Shown: positions 4,685 to 7,516 of the stretch, one piece after another
Position numbering within the stretch: the first letter of the stretch is position 1
Layout of the letters: the number at the start of each line of letters is the position of its first letter
Assembly: GCA_030633795.1 (NCBI GenBank)
Contig: DAOWCB010000061.1
Span: 1 to 7,516, forward strand
From: Candidatus Aminicenantota bacterium
Lineage (GTDB): Bacteria > Acidobacteriota > Aminicenantia > Aminicenantales > Aminicenantaceae
Length of the DNA stretch: 7,516 nucleotides
Reading direction: 5' to 3'
Program-made: the position numbers and the translations under genes
Notes under the pieces: model-generated
Seen by the model: only the letters and a program-made list of their open reading frames with translations
Told to the model about the DNA's origin: nothing
The model's database searches: none

Positions 4685-6562
4685 TTAACCTGAATATTCA
4701 TAAAATTTCTTTATGCTGTTAACAAGACCTTCCACATCCAGTCCATACATCCTTTTAATCTGCTCGGTTTTGCCAAGAGGATAAATCTCGACAGGGATTC
4801 CTATGCTTTTAAACCGGATATCGAACATTTCGTGCTTATCCAGAAGAGTCCGAACCATACTGCCGAATCCTCCCGAGCTCACAGCCTCTTCTGCTGTGAT
4901 GATGACATTTCCAGGCCGGGCAATATCGAGGATTAACTCTTTGTCCAGCGGTTTGGCAAACCTGGCATTCACCACGGACAAGCTGATTCCTTCCTGCTCT
5001 AATCGGCTGGCAGCCTCCAAGCATGGATAAACCATGCTGCCAAAAGCGAGCAGTAAGTCTTTTCCTTCTTTGATAACTTCGCTTTTTCCGAGCGGGATTT
5101 CCTTCGGGGATTCATCCATGGCAACTCCATAAGCTCTGCCTTTTGGAAAACGGATAGCTACCGGATGAGCGTAGGAAAGGGCTGAATGCAACATATTTTG
5201 CAGCTCGTTTTCATCCTTCGGGGCCATAACGATCATGTTCGGAAGATGACCTAGGTAGGCAATATCATTGATCCCCTGATGGGTAGGACCATCATCAGGC
5301 ACAATACCTGCGCGATCCAAGGCAAATACAATCGGGATATCCATTAGACACACATCGTGGTAAAGCTGGTCATAAGCTCTCTGCAAAAACGTGGAATAGA
5401 TTGCGACAAATGGCTTGTATCCTTCCAGTGCCAATCCTGTGGCAAAATCAACAGCATGTTGCTCGGCTATCCCGACATCGAAAAATCTGTCTGGGTATTT
5501 ATCTCCAAAAGGCTTAAGCCCCGTTCCTTCGGGCATGGCTGCAGTTATGGTTAAAACCTTTTCATCTTTATCGGCTATATCCAGCATGGTCTTCCCAAAA
5601 ACAGAAGAGTAGGTAGGCCTTTTATCCTTGCTTTTTGGTTTTCCTGTCTCGATATCGAACGGAGATGCGCTGTGAAACTGTGAGGGATTACTCTGCGCCG
5701 GCTGATATCCCATTCCTTTTTTGGTGACACAATGAATCAATACAGGACCGCTATGGGATTTGGCATCCTCGAAAACCTCGATCAAAGATCCTAAACTGTG
5801 TCCCTGCACCGGACCAATGTAACGAATTCCCAATTCTTCGAAAACCAAGCCGGGGAAAAAAATTTTTTTCAAGGCCTCTTCCACAGCTCTGGCAACTTTT
5901 ATCATCGGCTTGCCGACAGCAGGAATGTATTTCAGGATGGACTTGACATGATCTTTTATCCGCAGATAGTGTTGCCCCGATACGAGATAGGACAGATACT
6001 TGGACATGGCCCCCACATTCGGAGAGATGGACATCTCATTGTAATTAAGGACAATAATCAACTTTTCCCGATGATGGCCGATCTGGTTTAATGCTTCCCA
6101 GGCCATTCCTCCTGTCAAGCTGCCATCGCCCACTACAGCAACGACTTCATGGTTTTTTCCCTTTTTATTGCGGGCAACTGCCATTCCCATGGCAGCCGAG
6201 AGCGCCGTGGATGCATGTCCTGTGTTATAAACATCGTATTCGCTCTCTTCCCGGCTGGGGAATCCGTACAGTCCATTAAACTGCCGCAGGGTGTGAAATT
6301 TATCTTTTCTTCCCGTCAGAATCTTGTGTGTGTAACACTGATGACCCACATCCCAAATGATTTTGTCACCAGGGGGATTGAACACATAGTTCAAAGCCAA
6401 GGTGATCTCCACAACTCCAAGGTTCGGAGAGAGGTGTCCTCCCGTTTTAGAAACGGTATCGAGAATCAATTCTCTGATCTCCGTCGCCAGCTTGGAAAGC
6501 TCTTTTGACGAAAGCTTTTTCACATCTTCCGGACCGGTAATTTTATCTAGAATATTATTCAT
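4685..6562 (-). CDS. dxs: 1-deoxy-D-xylulose-5-phosphate synthase (625 aa)
   Basis: Thiamine diphosphate enzyme that condenses pyruvate and glyceraldehyde 3-phosphate to DXP, the first MEP-pathway step. Visible are GGHLSPNLGVVE (41-52, His43), the thiamine motif beginning GDGSLTGGMAWEALN (145-159), FH (296-297), the transketolase-like catalytic GIAEQHAVDFA (364-374, Glu367), and DDGPTHQG (423-430, His428). Length matches the family (about 620-640). Odd points: the motif end reads LNYNEMSI (172-179) instead of LNDNEMSI, so Tyr174 precedes the presumed Mg ligand Asn175, and the substrate-binding YPRG is FPKG (472-475). The start overlaps the ispA stop by 8 bases, has no clear Shine-Dalgarno, and is presumably translated by coupling. 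The C-terminal transketolase domain (about 500-625) is complete. Confidence 0.96.
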   Translation of the reverse strand: MNNILDKITGPEDVKKLSSKELSKLATEIRELILDTVSKTGGHLSPNLGVVEITLALNYVFNPPGDKIIWDVGHQCYTHKILTGRKDKFHTLRQFNGLYGFPSREESEYDVYNTGHASTALSAAMGMAVARNKKGKNHEVVAVVGDGSLTGGMAWEALNQIGHHREKLIIVLNYNEMSISPNVGAMSKYLSYLVSGQHYLRIKDHVKSILKYIPAVGKPMIKVARAVEEALKKIFFPGLVFEELGIRYIGPVQGHSLGSLIEVFEDAKSHSGPVLIHCVTKKGMGYQPAQSNPSQFHSASPFDIETGKPKSKDKRPTYSSVFGKTMLDIADKDEKVLTITAAMPEGTGLKPFGDKYPDRFFDVGIAEQHAVDFATGLALEGYKPFVAIYSTFLQRAYDQLYHDVCLMDIPIVFALDRAGIVPDDGPTHQGINDIAYLGHLPNMIVMAPKDENELQNMLHSALSYAHPVAIRFPKGRAYGVAMDESPKEIPLGKSEVIKEGKDLLLAFGSMVYPCLEAASRLEQEGISLSVVNARFAKPLDKELILDIARPGNVIITAEEAVSSGGFGSMVRTLLDKHEMFDIRFKSIGIPVEIYPLGKTEQIKRMYGLDVEGLVNSIKKFYEYSG

Positions 6563-7418
6563 TTTTTTGTTTGAGATCCAATAATTTTGACGCTAAAAAA
6601 CGAAGTTCTTCTGATTCAAGCCTAGCCGAGTCGAGAGCATGCAAGGCAGACTGGATATGCTGTCCCAGCTTTATTTTTGCCCCTTCTACGCCATAAAAAG
6701 ACGCAGCGTTAGGATGCTGGGGTGGGTCTTGGGGAAAAAAATGGTCAGAGTCCAAAATATCATCTCTCATCTGAAAGGCCAGACCTAGATTTTTGCCATA
6801 ATGGGTCATAGCTAGGACTTCAGCAGAAGAAGCACCGGCAAGGATGGGCCCCACTCTGACGGAAACCTGGATCAATGCGCCAGTTTTTTTCGCCATCACA
6901 TCTTGAAGATCTTCCTCAGACAGGGCATCCAACTTGAGAGTGATGTCCAGAAGCTGGCCACCTACCATTCCTTGAATCCCCGCACTTTGGGCAATTTCTC
7001 TGATCATTTGTTCCTTTTGCACAGATTTGGATTCTTCCCAAGGGGCAGAGGCCAAAACCTCGAAGGCCAAAGTCAACAAACTATCTCCCACAAGCAACGC
7101 AATATCTTCGCCAAAGACCTTATGGCAAGAAGGCTTCCCTCTGCGGAAATCATCATCGTCCATCATAGGCAGGTCATCATGGACAAGAGAATAATTATGT
7201 ATCAATTCCAACGCACAGCCAAAAGGAAGAACTGCATCCGGGTTGAGACCAAAACATTCCCCGGATGCAAGCGCAAGCAACGGCCTAAACCTTTTTCCGC
7301 CGGATAAGACAGTGTACCGCATGGCTTTGACAAGGGGATTTTCCTCAGCAGGCAAAAAACGGTCCAAGGATTTTTCGATGGCGTTTTTTTTCGCATGGAG
7401 TTTATCTTGAACGCTCAT
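6555..7418 (-). CDS. ispA: Polyprenyl diphosphate synthase, IspA/GGPPS type (287 aa)
   Basis: Cytosolic trans-prenyltransferase that elongates DMAPP with IPP to farnesyl or geranylgeranyl diphosphate. Seen are GGKRFRPLL (40-48), the first Asp-rich motif DDLPMMDDDDFRRG (81-94, with Asp81, Asp82, Asp87 and Arg92-93), KKTGAL (177-182), and the second Asp-rich motif FQMRDDILD (215-223). Length is typical (about 290-300). The segment after the second motif is unusual. Relatives have a Gly/Lys-rich loop ending K-x-T-Y-P before LEGAK; here it is SDHFFPQDPPQHPNAASFYG (224-243), without that Lys. Chain length (C15 or C20) cannot be fixed; the residues before the first motif, HNYSLVH (74-80), do not decide it. 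It is first in the block, with an AGGA nine bases before the ATG and a promoter about 65 bases upstream. The symbol follows the operon context. Confidence 0.92.
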   Translation of the reverse strand: MSVQDKLHAKKNAIEKSLDRFLPAEENPLVKAMRYTVLSGGKRFRPLLALASGECFGLNPDAVLPFGCALELIHNYSLVHDDLPMMDDDDFRRGKPSCHKVFGEDIALLVGDSLLTLAFEVLASAPWEESKSVQKEQMIREIAQSAGIQGMVGGQLLDITLKLDALSEEDLQDVMAKKTGALIQVSVRVGPILAGASSAEVLAMTHYGKNLGLAFQMRDDILDSDHFFPQDPPQHPNAASFYGVEGAKIKLGQHIQSALHALDSARLESEELRFLASKLLDLKQKNE

Positions 7419-7469
7419 CTTTATCTATCCTGAATTATTCATAAAAAATGCCGGCACTTCTTATTATTC

Positions 7470-7502
7470 CAGCAATATCAGAATATTATCCTGATATTGC
7501 TG
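7470..7502. promoter_or_regulatory. 33-base near-perfect palindrome over the ispA -10 box; candidate operator
   Basis: CAGCAATATCAG (7470-7481) and CTGATATTGCTG (7491-7502) are exact 12-base inverted repeats around AATATTATC. The centre itself is nearly symmetric, with one G/T mismatch pair, so almost all 33 bases obey dyad symmetry about 7486. The proposed -10 box (7485-7490) sits at the centre. There is no T run after either arm, which argues against an intrinsic terminator. A repressor binding site or a leader hairpin is the likelier role; no regulator is identifiable in the window. Confidence 0.6.
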
Positions 7503-7512
7503 CAAATGACAA
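7485..7512 (-). promoter_or_regulatory. Sigma70-type promoter upstream of ispA
   Basis: On the minus strand TTGTCA (complement of 7507-7512, 5 of 6 to TTGACA), a 16-base spacer and GATAAT (complement of 7485-7490, 5 of 6 to TATAAT) form a good match. A start near 7478 would give a leader of about 60 bases to the ATG at 7418, with an AGGA ribosome-binding site at 7428-7431. It would drive ispA-dxs-tlyA-nadK. The window ends four bases beyond the -35 box, so an upstream xse gene and a longer transcript cannot be excluded. Confidence 0.5.
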
Positions 7513-7516
7513 CAAA

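Overview
This is a bacterial chromosomal segment in which every confidently identified gene lies on the minus strand. Reading in the direction of transcription, from high to low coordinates, there are two blocks. The first is ispA (prenyl diphosphate synthase), dxs (DXP synthase), tlyA (rRNA 2'-O-methyltransferase) and nadK (NAD kinase), joined by overlaps of 8 and 14 bases and one gap of 38 bases. The order ispA-dxs-tlyA-nadK is a classic bacterial arrangement, often with xseA/xseB upstream and recN downstream. The organism is therefore a bacterium using the MEP isoprenoid pathway. It could be from Desulfobacterota, Nitrospirota, Acidobacteriota or a related uncultured lineage, but the sequence alone does not settle the phylum. 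recN does not follow nadK here.

The second block, after a 312-base gap, is glgA (glycogen synthase, GT5) and trxB (thioredoxin reductase), which overlap by 4 bases (ATGA). Each block has a recognisable sigma70-type promoter. The ispA promoter (TTGTCA-16-GATAAT) has its -10 box at the centre of a 33-base near-perfect palindrome, which looks like an operator. The glgA promoter (TTGACT-17-TATCAT) lies so close to the start codon that the mRNA should be leaderless or nearly so, and no Shine-Dalgarno sequence is present.

Bases 1-311 hold the last codons of a lysine-rich coiled-coil protein on the plus strand, convergent with trxB. They are followed by a C-rich 19-base tandem repeat (a strong G-quadruplex motif on the minus strand), a segment rich in short inverted repeats, and a 12-base inverted repeat with T tracts that overlaps the trxB stop codon and probably ends transcription from both sides.

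The block 1 genes together supply isoprenoid precursors (Dxs makes DXP, IspA elongates IPP/DMAPP to FPP/GGPP), an rRNA modification enzyme, and NADP from NAD. Block 2 pairs glucan synthesis with an NADPH-linked disulfide reductase. Nothing here is a mobile element, CRISPR array or defence system. The most notable signals are departures from near-invariant residues in otherwise well-conserved enzymes (GlgA Gly to Glu and Arg to Tyr in the donor site, TrxB Ser/Thr to Trp in the NADPH loop, Dxs Asp to Tyr in the thiamine motif, a reworked IspA loop) and the two promoter architectures.
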